Source of the DNA: Clostridium drakei
Lineage (GTDB): Bacteria; Bacillota; Clostridia; Clostridiales; Clostridiaceae
Direction: 5' to 3'
DNA: 64,000 bases
NCBI RefSeq assembly: GCF_000633595.2
Contig: NZ_JIBU02000004.1
Span: forward strand, 153,135 to 217,134
Within the stretch, counting starts at the first letter, position 1. Each line of letters starts with the position of its first letter. Made by a program: the position numbers and the translations under genes. This document shows, piece after piece, positions 34,506-44,563 of this stretch. The notes beneath the pieces were generated by a model. It was not told the origin of the DNA, ran no database searches, and was given only the letters and a program-made list of their open reading frames with translations.

Positions 34506-36023
34506 TTATACTTGTAAATTTGTATCTTTTACTTTATCTATCTCAAACCAAAAACTTACCCCATATTCAACATTTTCTACACCATAAGCACTCTTATGAA
34601 GGTCTTGAATGGCCTTTACTATAGAGAGCCCCAATCCATATCCACCATAGGCTCTTGTTCTTGATTTATCCACTTTGTAAAAGCTGTTCCATAGCTTTTT
34701 AAGTGAATCTTCTGGTATATGCTTTCCAGTATTAAATACATTAACCCTTACTTTATTACTATTAATGCTGCTGGTTATTCTTATAATTCTATTTTCATCA
34801 ACATGATTGATCGCATTATTTATATAATTTGTAAGTACTTGTTCAATTCTTACCATATCTCCATATACAATACAATTTTCACCTAAAAGTTCAGTATTTA
34901 CATTAACATTTTTTTCTGTAAATATAGATTTATATTTAGTAAGCATATAATTTATTAAATATGTTATATCAAATTCACTTTTGTCAATTTGAAAATATCC
35001 TGATTCAATTTGGGATAAGTTTAATAAATCTCTTACTAATTTATTCATTTTAATTGTTTCTTGCATAATAACATCACAATAAAAATTTCTATCTTCTTCA
35101 CTTTCATTTACATTGCTGATAAGACCTTCTGCATATCCTTGTATTAAAGACAATGGCGTTCTTAATTCATGAGAAACACTGGATATAAACTCTTTTCTCA
35201 TTTCATCTATTTTTCTTTCTTTTTCAATATCTTCTTCTAATTTTTGATTTTTTTCATTTAATTCCGTAATTGCTGTATCTAATTCTTCTGAAAGATAATT
35301 GACACTTCTCCCTAATTGTCCAATTTCATTATTACCACTTATACTACATTTTTTACTAAAATCAAATTTGGCCATGTTTCGTGCAATATTATTTACTTCT
35401 AATATTGGCTTTGTAAATTTCCTTGAAAATAAATAAGCCCATATACTTCCAAAGAATATTATCACAAAACCGATTATTATAACAAACCGATTTGCAATAT
35501 CCACACTTTCTTTTATAGAAACTAAAGGTACCCTTATAGCCATTATATCTCCAGTACTAAGCTTTACTACAAGAGTAAGAAAATCTATTTTCATTTGAAC
35601 ATCAGTTCTATACTCAAACATACCTTTACCTACTGGATATTGTTTTACTTTATTATCATAATCATCCACATTATGTGGTTTATCTGGTGGAGGCTTCGCT
35701 TGATTTTTATCATTGACATTATTCGTACTTTTTTCTTCTGGTGGTCTTCTTGAAGACATATAAATTATTTTGCCATTTTTATCTCGTATATCAATATTAC
35801 TTCCTGTTATATTAGCTGTTCTATCCAATTCATTTTGTATATCACTTACGTTTCCTTTATATATATTTACTAAGTTCTGAGCATTTTTTTGAAGTATATT
35901 TTTCTTTTTATCTATATAATACTTTTCAAGATACATACTATTTAATATCCATAAAGCTGAAATAAAACATATTAGTAATAAAGTTATAGATAAAAATAGC
36001 TTTGCTCTTATAGATTTAATCAT
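34506..36023 (-). CDS. Sensor histidine kinase
   Basis: 505 residues: helix 1 at about 8-28, an extracytoplasmic domain of about 145 residues with a Pro/Lys/Asn-rich insert (around RRPPEEKS to PPPDKPHN), helix 2 near 175-197, HAMP, HisKA with SSVSHELRTPLSLIQGYAEG, and a HATPase with NYINNAINH and GGYGLGLSI. It overlaps the response regulator gene by 4 bases (ATGA) and forms a two-component system with it. Targets are not obvious; galU and the surface-sugar genes lie upstream, and the deduced order suggests an envelope-stress role, which is speculative. Confidence 0.9.
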   Translation of the reverse strand: MIKSIRAKLFLSITLLLICFISALWILNSMYLEKYYIDKKKNILQKNAQNLVNIYKGNVSDIQNELDRTANITGSNIDIRDKNGKIIYMSSRRPPEEKSTNNVNDKNQAKPPPDKPHNVDDYDNKVKQYPVGKGMFEYRTDVQMKIDFLTLVVKLSTGDIMAIRVPLVSIKESVDIANRFVIIIGFVIIFFGSIWAYLFSRKFTKPILEVNNIARNMAKFDFSKKCSISGNNEIGQLGRSVNYLSEELDTAITELNEKNQKLEEDIEKERKIDEMRKEFISSVSHELRTPLSLIQGYAEGLISNVNESEEDRNFYCDVIMQETIKMNKLVRDLLNLSQIESGYFQIDKSEFDITYLINYMLTKYKSIFTEKNVNVNTELLGENCIVYGDMVRIEQVLTNYINNAINHVDENRIIRITSSINSNKVRVNVFNTGKHIPEDSLKKLWNSFYKVDKSRTRAYGGYGLGLSIVKAIQDLHKSAYGVENVEYGVSFWFEIDKVKDTNLQV

Positions 36024-36697
36024 TTTTCTACCTCAAATCTATATCCATAGCCCCTCACCGTTTGTACATAATTACTTTTTGAGTCTAATTTTATTCTCAA
36101 TCTATTTATATGAGTATCTACAGTTCTTAAATCTCCATAATAATCATATCCCCATACTTTATCTAATATCTGTTCTCTACTTACAGCTTTACCATAATTC
36201 TCAGTAAGATACATTAATAAATCATATTCTTTAGGACTTAAATCAATTTGACAATCATTAATATTAACTTCATGAGCATTTTCGTCAATAATTAATCCAT
36301 TAAATTCCTTGGTTTTACTATCTACTGGAACAGCTCTTCTTAACACAGCATTTACTCTAGCCATTAATATATTAGGACTAAATGGTTTTGCAATATATTC
36401 ATCTGCTCCTATGTCAAAACCAAAGAGTTCATCAAATTCCTCTCCTCTTGCAGTTAACATTATAATAGGTGTACTAGATTTCTTTCTTATTTCTCTGCAT
36501 ACAGTCCACCCATCATATTCAGGTAACATCACATCAAGAATTACTAAATCTATATCTTTTTCAAATGAAAATATATCTAATGCCCTCCGACCATCTTCTG
36601 CTTCAAGAGTGATATACCCTTCTCTTTTCAAAAAATCTGTTACAAGTTTTCTTATTAATGGTTCGTCATCAACTACCAATATTTTCTTATTAGTCAT
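36020..36697 (-). CDS. OmpR-family response regulator
   Basis: 225 residues: receiver with VVDDEP, phospho-acceptor Asp in LDVMLPEYDG (about 53) and conserved Lys in AKPFSP; winged-helix output domain with DLSPKEYDLLMYL, VDTHINRLRIKL and TVRGYGYRFE. ATG after TGGAGG. First gene of a two-gene operon with the kinase. Confidence 0.92.
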   Translation of the reverse strand: MTNKKILVVDDEPLIRKLVTDFLKREGYITLEAEDGRRALDIFSFEKDIDLVILDVMLPEYDGWTVCREIRKKSSTPIIMLTARGEEFDELFGFDIGADEYIAKPFSPNILMARVNAVLRRAVPVDSKTKEFNGLIIDENAHEVNINDCQIDLSPKEYDLLMYLTENYGKAVSREQILDKVWGYDYYGDLRTVDTHINRLRIKLDSKSNYVQTVRGYGYRFEVEK

Positions 36698-36805
36698 AAA
36701 TATTCCTCCATGAAAAACTACTATATTTTATTATAGAACACTTTTGTCACAATTTTGTCACAACTCTACTTATTATTCAATAAATTTTATAATATAAAAA
36801 AGGAA

Positions 36806-36850
36806 CTGTCGTACTAAGAATCGCTTAATGTAAACTTCTTAATACAACAA
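36806..36850 (-). terminator. Terminator after galU
   Basis: On the minus strand TTGTTGTATTAAGAA pairs fully with TTCTTAGTACGACAG when GU pairs are allowed, followed by TTCCTTTTTTATA. It begins 16 bases after the galU stop codon. Confidence 0.78.
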
Positions 36851-36865
36851 CACCTTATAATACTT

Positions 36866-37798
36866 TTATTTAGCCAAGGCCATTTTTCTGGATTCTAACT
36901 TATGATAAATCTCTTCATGTATTTTAGCATTATTTACACTTTTTATTGATAAAAGATATGATAGCAAATCTTCCTTTAACTCATCTCGTTTTAAAGCATA
37001 TTCTATGTTAGCTTTTAAAAATCCTAACTTATCTCCAACATCATATCTTATTCCTTCAAATGAATAAGCATATATAGATTCTTGTTTTGATAATTCTTTT
37101 AATGCATCTGTAAGCTGTATTTCCCCACCCTTACCAGGTTTAGTTCTTTCAAGTATTTCAAATATCTCAGGTGTTATAATATATCTTCCAAGAATAGCAA
37201 TATTTGATGGTGCTTCTTCTTCTTTAGGTTTTTCTATCATATTATTAACTTTATAAACCTTATTTTCAAGTTCAATTCCATTAACAATACCATATTTAGA
37301 TACTTGAGATTTATTAACTGGCTGAACTCCTAAAACAGAAGTTTTATATTTATCATAGCAATTCATTAATTGTTTAAGACATGGAACTCTACTATCAACT
37401 ATATCATCACCTAACATTACAGCGAATGGTTCGTCTCCTACAAAATTTCTAGCACGACTTATAGCATGACCTAAACCCTTAGGTTCCTTCTGACGTATAT
37501 AATAAATATCAGCCATATTACTTATTTCTTTAACTGCCTTTAATAATTCACACTTATTGTTATTTTGCAGTTCATCCTCAAGTTCAACAGATTTATCAAA
37601 ATGATCTTCTATTGCTCTTTTGTTTCTTCCTGTAATTATTAATATTTCTTCAATTCCTGAAGCAACAGCTTCTTCAACTATATATTGAATAGCAGGTTTA
37701 TCTACTATTGGCATCATTTCTTTAGGTTGAGCTTTAGTTGCTGGTAAAAATCTTGTTCCTAATCCAGCTGCTGGAATTATTGCTTTTCTTACTTTCAT
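36866..37798 (-). CDS. galU: UTP-glucose-1-phosphate uridylyltransferase
   Basis: 310 residues, the usual GalU length. It makes UDP-glucose from UTP and glucose 1-phosphate. Visible motifs: IPAAGLGTRFLPATKAQPKEMMPI (nucleotide loop and Lys), EEILIITGRNK, PFAVMLGDDIV, MIEKPKEEEAPSN and KGGEIQLTDAL. Start at the ATG at 37798, nine bases after AAGGA; longer in-frame starts (37843, 37807) lack a suitably placed ribosome site. UDP-glucose may feed the lipid-linked sugar transfer suggested by the two genes upstream, GtrA-like and GT2. Confidence 0.95.
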   Translation of the reverse strand: MKVRKAIIPAAGLGTRFLPATKAQPKEMMPIVDKPAIQYIVEEAVASGIEEILIITGRNKRAIEDHFDKSVELEDELQNNNKCELLKAVKEISNMADIYYIRQKEPKGLGHAISRARNFVGDEPFAVMLGDDIVDSRVPCLKQLMNCYDKYKTSVLGVQPVNKSQVSKYGIVNGIELENKVYKVNNMIEKPKEEEAPSNIAILGRYIITPEIFEILERTKPGKGGEIQLTDALKELSKQESIYAYSFEGIRYDVGDKLGFLKANIEYALKRDELKEDLLSYLLSIKSVNNAKIHEEIYHKLESRKMALAK

Positions 37799-37872
37799 AA
37801 TAATCATTCCTTTCTCTATATCTACATCGAAAAGTAAATTCAACTTGATTTTTTAAACTCTATATTTCCACT

Positions 37873-38292
37873 TTAGTTGAATATCCAAAGTTTATATGCA
37901 ATAAAATTGGTTATTTGAGCCATAAATGTTACAAGTATTTTTGCTAAATATACATTTAATCTGAAATCTTTTACTAAAAGCTTCATAAATATTACTGTAA
38001 TAGCAAGTGAGATTATATTAACTATAATAAATTGAAACAATTCATTATAAATCTTTTTATTAGACTTCCCCCCTTGAAATGTCCATTTCTTATTAAATAT
38101 GAAGCTATTTACAACACCAAAACTATATCCCAATACCTGACTTATAGTATAATTTACTCCAATTAAGCTTTGAAATATTGTAAATATTATAAAATCTATA
38201 ATGGTATTTGATATACCGACTAAAGAAAACCTACTTAAACATTTAAACTTTCCATCAAAAACATAATTCGTTATATTAGCAACTAATTTCAT
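37873..38292 (-). CDS. GtrA-like membrane protein
   Basis: 139 residues with four hydrophobic helices; begins MKLVANITNYVFDGK and contains FSLVGISNTIIDFIIFTIFQ and LGYSFGVVNSFIFNKKWTF, typical of GtrA/DPMS-type flippase-like proteins. These act with polyprenyl-phosphate glycosyltransferases to move lipid-linked sugars across the membrane. The ATG at 38292 lies within the end of the GT2 gene (17-base overlap), so translation is coupled. The galU gene follows after 74 bases. Confidence 0.87.
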   Translation of the reverse strand: MKLVANITNYVFDGKFKCLSRFSLVGISNTIIDFIIFTIFQSLIGVNYTISQVLGYSFGVVNSFIFNKKWTFQGGKSNKKIYNELFQFIIVNIISLAITVIFMKLLVKDFRLNVYLAKILVTFMAQITNFIAYKLWIFN

Positions 38293-39244
38293 ATCTCTTA
38301 TCAACTCTCTTATAATTTATTGTGCTATCTATTATATATATAGGTCTTCCTTTACTTTCATCAAAAATTCTTCCAATATACTGACCCATTATTCCTATAC
38401 AAGCAAGTAATAAACCAAACATAGTTATATTTATTGCCAAAATCAGTGGTAAGTTTACTATATTTTTTCCATTAATCAATTGATTTATAACAACACCAAT
38501 AGTTAAAAATATTCCAGTTATAAAAGTTACTACACCTAGATACCCTGAAATAACTAGTGGTTTATATGACAAAGAAGTTATACCATCCAAGGCTAATTTC
38601 ATCATCTTTTTTAAAGGATACTTAGTCTCTCCAGCAAATCTCTCCTGTCTTACAAATTCAACACAAGTTTGTTTGTATCCTACCCAACTGACTAAACCTC
38701 TTACATATCTATTTTTTTCAGGAAGTGATATTAAAGCATTACATACTTTTCTATCTATGAGTCTAAAATCTCCCGTATCAACTGGAATATCTATAGTTGT
38801 CATACTTTTTAGTAATCTATAAAATGCTTTTGCTGTAAATTTCTTAAAAAATGTTTCTCCTTCTCTTTTAGCTCTTTTACCATAAACGACTTCATATCCT
38901 TCCTTCCATTTTTTAATCATATCTAAAATAACTTCTGGAGGATCTTGAAGATCTGCATCTATTACAACAACAGCAGCTCCTGACGACATATCCATTCCTG
39001 CAGTTATTGCTGCCTGATGACCAAAATTTCGTGAAAAATTAATAAGCTTTATTTTTTCATCATTTCTACATATACCATATACCAAATCAACTGTTTTATC
39101 TTTACTTCCATCATTAACAAATAAAATTTCATAATTTTCTTTTGTACTATCCATAACTGATTTTAATCTTCTATAAGTTTCCTGAACAACAAGTTCCTCA
39201 TTATATAGGGGTACTACTATAGAATACATTATTTTATTATTCAT
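38276..39244 (-). CDS. Polyprenyl-phosphate glycosyltransferase (GT2, GtrB/DPM1-like)
   Basis: 322 residues: cytoplasmic GT2 domain with SIVVPLYNEELVV, FVNDGSKDKT, VVIDADLQDPPEVI (metal DxD region) and KRAKREGETFFKK, then two C-terminal membrane helices (about 235-257 and 270-292). The family transfers a sugar from UDP or GDP sugar to undecaprenyl phosphate. With the overlapping GtrA-like gene and galU next, UDP-glucose is the likely donor, for modification of a wall or surface polymer. ATG start at 39244 after GAGGTG. Confidence 0.9.
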   Translation of the reverse strand: MNNKIMYSIVVPLYNEELVVQETYRRLKSVMDSTKENYEILFVNDGSKDKTVDLVYGICRNDEKIKLINFSRNFGHQAAITAGMDMSSGAAVVVIDADLQDPPEVILDMIKKWKEGYEVVYGKRAKREGETFFKKFTAKAFYRLLKSMTTIDIPVDTGDFRLIDRKVCNALISLPEKNRYVRGLVSWVGYKQTCVEFVRQERFAGETKYPLKKMMKLALDGITSLSYKPLVISGYLGVVTFITGIFLTIGVVINQLINGKNIVNLPLILAINITMFGLLLACIGIMGQYIGRIFDESKGRPIYIIDSTINYKRVDKRYEISC

Positions 39245-39601
39245 CCAATTCACCTCAATTATTAACATATTTTTAATATGTTCAATTTAAATTATTCATT
39301 TCTTTGAATCTATATGCCTATTGTAATCTTCTATTATTACAGTTTAGTTACAACTTAAATACAATTCTATAAATATTTATTATAAAAAAACATTTATACC
39401 ATTTACATAAAAAGTTATCTTAAAGATAAGTATTTTGTTCATTGCTTTCTTTTAAAATATAAAACTTAAGTATAAATTTAAGGAAAGTAGAAAATCCTTC
39501 ATGTTTTGCATCTATTTTAATAGAGTAATAATTTTAAAACTGTACAAACTTTTAATAGAATCCAAAAAATATTATAGAGATTCAAAAAGGAGGAATTTAT
39601 T
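39245..39601. other. Divergent promoter region between GT2 and SASP genes
   Basis: No coding frame is supported. A small AACATATT/AATATGTT hairpin lies at 39264-39282, just upstream of the GT2 gene. The SASP gene should need a sporulation (sigma-G) promoter here, but no hexamer pair was convincing enough to mark. Confidence 0.4.
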
Positions 39602-39796
39602 ATGGCAAGTAGAAGTAACAGAGCATTAGTTCCAGAAGCAAAGGATGGATTAAACAAATTCAAAATGGAATCAGCTAATGAAGTAGGCGTAAACCTAAAG
39701 CAAGGATACAATGGAGATTTGACTGCAAGAGAAGCTGGATCAGTAGGCGGAAACATGGTTAAAAAAATGGTAGAAGCTTACGAAAAAGGTTTATAA
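39602..39796 (+). CDS. Alpha/beta-type small acid-soluble spore protein
   Basis: 64 residues: begins MASRSNRALVPEAKDGLNKFK and contains the conserved GVNLKQGYNGDLTAREAGSVGG region. These proteins coat spore DNA and hold it in an A-like, UV-resistant form; germination protease (GPR) cuts them within the conserved N-terminal region (KDGLNKFKMESANEVG). Excellent AAAAGGAGG ribosome site and a strong terminator; stand-alone gene, expected in the forespore under sigma-G. Confidence 0.96.
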   Translation: MASRSNRALVPEAKDGLNKFKMESANEVGVNLKQGYNGDLTAREAGSVGGNMVKKMVEAYEKGL

Positions 39797-39810
39797 TTTA
39801 GTACATCTAA

Positions 39811-39852
39811 AAATAAGGGCTTTGTTCAAATTTTTGAACAAGGTCCTTATTT
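39811..39852 (+). terminator. Terminator of the SASP gene
   Basis: Long stem joining AAATAAGGG and CTTTGTTCAAA to their inverse copies TTTGAACAAGG and CCTTATTT, followed by AATTTTATT. It starts 14 bases after the stop codon. Confidence 0.85.
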
Positions 39853-39966
39853 AATTTTATTAAATAATTTTTGTCGTTTTAAAAGAATTACGATATAATA
39901 TATATAAGTCAAATCGTGAGTCTTTGAAGTATATATTTAGTTGAAATTTTATTTGGAGGTAATTTT

Positions 39967-40389
39967 ATGGAAATATCTAGACTAGGCAGACCTTCTACAG
40001 TTACTACTGAAAAAAAGACTACATCAGTAAAAAAAGATTTTTCCCAAAGCTTCAATTCTCAGATGGAAAAAAAATCTGAAGAACAGCTAAAAGAAATGTT
40101 TGATAATATAAAGAAAAAGGGAAATAGACTTGCAATAACAAAATGCTATGCAGACGTTAAAGCTTATAAGAGAATGATTAAGGACTATCTTAGTTCCATA
40201 CTAAACTATATGTACAGTGTAAAAAAAGATATAAGTTTTTGGCAAACACAATATTTTATAACAGTAGAAACCATAGATAATAAATTAGAAGAGCTTACTC
40301 AAATGCTTATGAGCGAACAAAAAGATAACTTAAACGTAGCAGCTACCATTGACGATATTACAGGATTGATGGTTGACATTTACAAATAG
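39967..40389 (+). CDS. yaaR: YaaR family protein (DUF327)
   Basis: 140 residues, mostly helical: disordered N-terminus (EKKTTSVKKDFSQSF), then a helical bundle with GNRLAITKCYADVKAYKRMIKDYL and DITGLMVDIYK at the end, matching the YaaR/DUF327 family of Firmicutes. No biochemical role is established. ATG after TTGGAGG. Transcribed alone, converging on the 3D-domain gene. Confidence 0.82.
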   Translation: MEISRLGRPSTVTTEKKTTSVKKDFSQSFNSQMEKKSEEQLKEMFDNIKKKGNRLAITKCYADVKAYKRMIKDYLSSILNYMYSVKKDISFWQTQYFITVETIDNKLEELTQMLMSEQKDNLNVAATIDDITGLMVDIYK

Positions 40390-40439
40390 GAATAATCATA
40401 TATTATTTAATAAAATCACATGCATTTAACTAATTTAAA

Positions 40440-40464
40440 AGGCTGTACCAATATGGTACAGCCT
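40440..40464 (-). terminator. Shared terminator between yaaR and the 3D-domain gene
   Basis: Perfect stem AGGCTGTACCA / TGGTACAGCCT with a 3-base loop. On the minus strand it is followed by TTTTAAATTAG, which favours ending the 3D-domain transcript; it may also stop yaaR transcripts, whose gene ends 50 bases upstream. Confidence 0.8.
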
Positions 40465-40538
40465 AACTTTGAGCAAACATCCAAACGATTGCTTATTCAT
40501 CCTATATTAATTAGTAGGACTATTTTTATTATAAACTT

Positions 40539-41513
40539 TTAATTAAGTACATAAACAGTAACAGTCCTTACTCCCCAACTTTCACATTCACCTTCTGTTG
40601 GAAAGAACAAATCTATTCTATTTCCTTTAATAGCTCCTCCTGTATCATCTGCAATGGCATAGCCATAACCTTCTACATAAAGTCTAGAGCCTAGTGGTAT
40701 AACTCTAGGATCTACAGCTACAGTACTATAACCACTTCCATCTCTTCTAGTTGCAGTTCCTGAAGCAGTAACAGCATCTCCTGAATAGGCAGTTGATCTC
40801 ATACTTATTACTTGTGAATATGAAACAGACTTAGACATACCACGAGATAATGTACCACTTTGATAAGCTACACTAACGCTAGGAGCTTGTACATTTTGAG
40901 CAGCTACTAACTGCTTCTCCTTTTCACTAGCTTGGCCTAAAAGATCTTTTTGTGCTTTTATGTCCTTATTTAAACTCAATAAAGCACTTTCATTACTTGC
41001 CTTTAATTGCTGTAACTTGGCATTCTTATCATCTAAAATCTTTTTTTCATTTGTTATTGTCTGTTTTTGTTCTTTTAACTTATTAATAAGGTTTTTGTCA
41101 AAATTCATTACTTTTGATATCATATCCATTTTAGACATAAAATCACTCAAATTGTTTGATGACAAAATTACATTAAGATAACCATCATTGTTATTTACAT
41201 ACATGGATCTTACTCTTTTTTTAAACAAATCATCTTGAATTTTTGAATTCTTTTCCACCTCATCTAACTTAGCTTGTGTATTTTTTATGTCTTGTGCAAC
41301 TTTATTCATATCTTTTTTATTGCTATCAACTTTTTTCATAACTTCGTCAATTTGTTTATTTAAGTCATTAACCTTTGTTTCTAAGGCTTTCTTGTTGTCT
41401 TGAACCTGTTTTAATTCATCTGATGCGCTAGTGCTTGGAGCAGCAAGAGCAGTGCTATTTGTCATTAACGTTAATACTAGCATCATAACAACAGATAACG
41501 CTTTTTTCTTCAA
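40539..41513 (-). CDS. Secreted coiled-coil protein with C-terminal 3D domain (probable peptidoglycan hydrolase)
   Basis: 324 residues from a TTG start after AAGGAGG. Signal peptide about 1-24 (ending ALAA), a long coiled coil (about 30-195, PcsB/CwlO-like), then a 3D domain (about 235-324) with STAYSG, DPRVIPLGSRLYVEGYG and ADDTGGAIKGNRIDLFF. The three conserved Asp residues of the 3D family are present, as in MltA and Rpf/Sps-type lytic transglycosylases. It should act in the cell wall; the coiled coil may gate activity as in CwlO/PcsB proteins. Single-gene transcript. Confidence 0.9.
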   Translation of the reverse strand: MKKKALSVVMMLVLTLMTNSTALAAPSTSASDELKQVQDNKKALETKVNDLNKQIDEVMKKVDSNKKDMNKVAQDIKNTQAKLDEVEKNSKIQDDLFKKRVRSMYVNNNDGYLNVILSSNNLSDFMSKMDMISKVMNFDKNLINKLKEQKQTITNEKKILDDKNAKLQQLKASNESALLSLNKDIKAQKDLLGQASEKEKQLVAAQNVQAPSVSVAYQSGTLSRGMSKSVSYSQVISMRSTAYSGDAVTASGTATRRDGSGYSTVAVDPRVIPLGSRLYVEGYGYAIADDTGGAIKGNRIDLFFPTEGECESWGVRTVTVYVLN

Positions 41514-41640
41514 TACAATTCCTCCTTAGGCTAGTTATCAAGTTATTTTTTTGTAATAAACTTGTTAATGTTTTTTATTATATCATTAAAACATATAAAA
41601 ACTCAACCCCTTTGGAATTATATGGCTTAAATTTTGTAAT

Positions 41641-43554
41641 TTATTTCCAAAGATTGTAACTTGCATCAGAAGGCATCCTAAAATCTCCTCTTGGTGAAAG
41701 GCTTACAGTTCCTACCTTTGGACCATCTGGTATAGCAGATCGTTTAAATTGTTGAGTAAAGAATCTTTTTATAAATTTTTCAAACCATTTCTCTATAATT
41801 TCGTTATCATAGTCATCTTTAAATACTTCCTTTGCTAAAAAAAGTATTTTATTAGGTTCAGCACCTTGTCTTATGAAATTGTACAAGAAAAAGTCATGAA
41901 GTTCATAAGGACCTACTATATCTTCAGTTTTTTGTGCAATTTCACCATTCTTATCTTTAGGAAGAAGTTCTGGGCTTACAGGAGTATCTAGAATATCCAT
42001 TAATATATCAGAAACATCTTTAGGAACTTCTGTTTCAGCTACATATTTCACCAAATATCTAACCAATGTCTTAGGTATAGAGCAATTTACACCATACATA
42101 GACATATGATCTCCATTATATGTGCACCATCCCAAAGCAAGCTCTGATAAATCTCCAGTTCCTATTAAAAGTCCACCTTCTTTATTAGCTATATCCATAA
42201 GAATTTGAGTTCTCTCTCTTGCTTGAACATTTTCATATGTTACATCATGTTTCTCTACATCATGGCTTATATCCTTAAAGTGTTGTAAACAAGCTGGAAC
42301 TATATTTATTTCTCTAAATTCCGTTCCAAGTTTTTTACATAAATTTACAGCATTATTGTAAGTTCTATCTGTTGTTCCAAAACCAGGCATAGTTACAGTT
42401 ATTATGTTCTCGCTTTGAATATTTAACATGCGAAAGGTTTTTATCATAACTAATAAAGCTAATGTAGAATCCAATCCACCAGATATTCCTACTACAGCCT
42501 TCTTCACTCCTGTATGATTTATTCTTTTTGCAAGCCCAGAAGTTTGTATATTAAATATCTCCTTGCATCTAATATCTCTTTCCTCTTTATTAGAAGGCAC
42601 AAAAGGATGTTTATCTATATACCTATCAAAATTCTTGTAATCTAAATTTTTAAATTCAAAACTTATCTGTAGAGGCTCAACAGGTATTAGCCTAGTACTA
42701 TCTCTAAAGCTTACATTTCTCAACCTTTCACTATTTAATTTATTTACATCTACAATTGAAGTTATTACTTCATTTTCTCTTTGAAATCTATTATTATGTT
42801 TTAAAATACTGCCATTCTCACCTATAATCAAATCACCACTAAAAACTAAATCTGTAGTAGATTCAAACACACCCGAAGATGCATATATATATGATGCCAT
42901 ACATCTAGCACTTTGAGCTTTTACTAAATCTTTTCTATAATCAGCTTTGCTTACGCTTTCATTTGAAGCAGAAAGGTTTCCTATAATATTTGCTCCCATT
43001 AAACTTAAATAACTGCTTGGTGGAATAGTAACCCAAAGATCTTCACAAATTTCAAATCCAAATTTAAAATCATCACAAGCAAATATTAAGTTAGTTCCAA
43101 AAGGAATTTCTTGTTGAAAAAACAAATTTAATTTTTTATTTACAATGCCTATACCTTCTGTAAACCATCTTTTTTCATAAAATTCTGTATAATTTGGAAT
43201 ATAACTTTTAGGTACTATTCCAAGTACTTTCCCATTAAAAATTATGTATGCACAATTATATAAACAATTATTATGTATAAGTGGTGCTCCTACAGCTACA
43301 AGTATATCCTTTTCTTTAGAATAACTACATATATGTTCTACTCCTTCTATAGCTTCATTAAGCAATAACTGCTGCCAAAAAAGATCAGCACAAGTGTAGG
43401 ACGTTATACAAAGCTCAGGAAAAACTACAAGCTTTGAACCTTGTTCAATAGCATTATCTATACAATTAACTATGTTTTTTAAATTGAATTTTATGTCAGC
43501 TACATTAGTTATAGGACTAGCTGCCGCTACCCTTATAAAATTATCAGTTGGCAT
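41641..43554 (-). CDS. nadE: Glutamine-hydrolysing NAD+ synthetase
   Basis: 637 residues: N-terminal nitrilase-type amidase (about 1-290) with catalytic Glu in VFPELCITSY, Lys in VPKSYIPNY and Cys in FEICEDLW, then an ATP-pyrophosphatase synthetase domain (about 330-637) with P-loop SGGLDSTLAL. It converts deamido-NAD to NAD using glutamine and ATP, the last step of NAD synthesis. The ATG at 43554 follows AAGGG by nine bases; a longer start at 43605 would include the ribosome site. It lies 104 bases downstream of the metallo-hydrolase gene on the same strand. Confidence 0.95.
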   Translation of the reverse strand: MPTDNFIRVAAASPITNVADIKFNLKNIVNCIDNAIEQGSKLVVFPELCITSYTCADLFWQQLLLNEAIEGVEHICSYSKEKDILVAVGAPLIHNNCLYNCAYIIFNGKVLGIVPKSYIPNYTEFYEKRWFTEGIGIVNKKLNLFFQQEIPFGTNLIFACDDFKFGFEICEDLWVTIPPSSYLSLMGANIIGNLSASNESVSKADYRKDLVKAQSARCMASYIYASSGVFESTTDLVFSGDLIIGENGSILKHNNRFQRENEVITSIVDVNKLNSERLRNVSFRDSTRLIPVEPLQISFEFKNLDYKNFDRYIDKHPFVPSNKEERDIRCKEIFNIQTSGLAKRINHTGVKKAVVGISGGLDSTLALLVMIKTFRMLNIQSENIITVTMPGFGTTDRTYNNAVNLCKKLGTEFREINIVPACLQHFKDISHDVEKHDVTYENVQARERTQILMDIANKEGGLLIGTGDLSELALGWCTYNGDHMSMYGVNCSIPKTLVRYLVKYVAETEVPKDVSDILMDILDTPVSPELLPKDKNGEIAQKTEDIVGPYELHDFFLYNFIRQGAEPNKILFLAKEVFKDDYDNEIIEKWFEKFIKRFFTQQFKRSAIPDGPKVGTVSLSPRGDFRMPSDASYNLWK

Positions 43555-43658
43555 GTTATCATCCCTTTCCTTTATATTATTCCTTGCAAAACTAAAATTA
43601 TCCAATTATAATTATCATTTAGAAATTTTAAATTGTCAAACTATAAATTTTCACTTAA

Positions 43659-44480
43659 TTACTTAATCTTTATACTTAAATCCGATCTTGCCATTTTTAA
43701 AATTCCATTTTTAATTACTATATCTCCTTGCAAATCTGTTCTTATAACTATACTTCCTGTATTACTTATTCTATTTAAAACCTTATTTTCTGGACTCTCC
43801 ACCCCATTAGAAGTTATTATTCCAATTTTGGGAGAAGTTTTTTTTAAAAAACCTTCGGTACTACTTGTGTTTAAACCATGATGTGGTACCTTTAGAACAT
43901 CACAGTGACTTATCTTTCCATTATTTATCATGTACTCTTCTTCTGTTTTTTCACAATCAGCTGCAAATAAATAATTTATCCCATCTATTTCACCTTGTAA
44001 TACTATAGAATTATTATTTTCTATCCTTTTATCCTCTTTAAATGGAGTTAAAGCCTTTAAATTCATTTTTCCTTCTTTCAAAATATAATTATTGGATATA
44101 TATTTCACATTAATACCTTTTTTAGTCAATTGTTTATAAATTGTATATTTTACTTTATCATCATGCATTGGCAATAATACTTTGTTTACCTTTTTACTTT
44201 CTACTATCGCTAATAATCCACCATAATGATCATCATGATAATGAGTTAAAATCACTGTATCTATCTTATTTATTTCATTTGCATCTAAATATTTTAAAAT
44301 TTTATCAGAATAATAAGACGCTCCTGTATCTATTAAATAATTATTAATATCTGTTTTTATTAATATACAATCACTTTGCCCCGTATCTAAAAAATGTACT
44401 TCATATCTATTTTGCTTAGCAAACACACTGTTTGTTGTGAGAATTATAATCATAAATAGTATCATTAATTTTTTTTTCAA
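43659..44480 (-). CDS. Secreted metallo-beta-lactamase-fold hydrolase (ComEC C-terminal-like)
   Basis: 273 residues from a TTG start after GGAGC. Signal peptide about 1-21 (ending VFAKQ). The core begins VHFLDTGQSDCILIK and has the metal motif THYHDDHYGG, followed by ADCEKTEEE and LKVPHHGL, as in ComEC/Rec2 C-terminal nuclease-like domains and related secreted proteins. The role is unknown; extracellular DNA processing or phosphoester hydrolysis are possible. No competence gene is nearby. Confidence 0.83.
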   Translation of the reverse strand: MKKKLMILFMIIILTTNSVFAKQNRYEVHFLDTGQSDCILIKTDINNYLIDTGASYYSDKILKYLDANEINKIDTVILTHYHDDHYGGLLAIVESKKVNKVLLPMHDDKVKYTIYKQLTKKGINVKYISNNYILKEGKMNLKALTPFKEDKRIENNNSIVLQGEIDGINYLFAADCEKTEEEYMINNGKISHCDVLKVPHHGLNTSSTEGFLKKTSPKIGIITSNGVESPENKVLNRISNTGSIVIRTDLQGDIVIKNGILKMARSDLSIKIK

Positions 44481-44563
44481 TTAAAATCAGCTCCAATTTC
44501 TATTTCCCACTTATTTTTTGTTTCTTTTATCATAATATGACTGTAAAATGTACGAAAAATAAC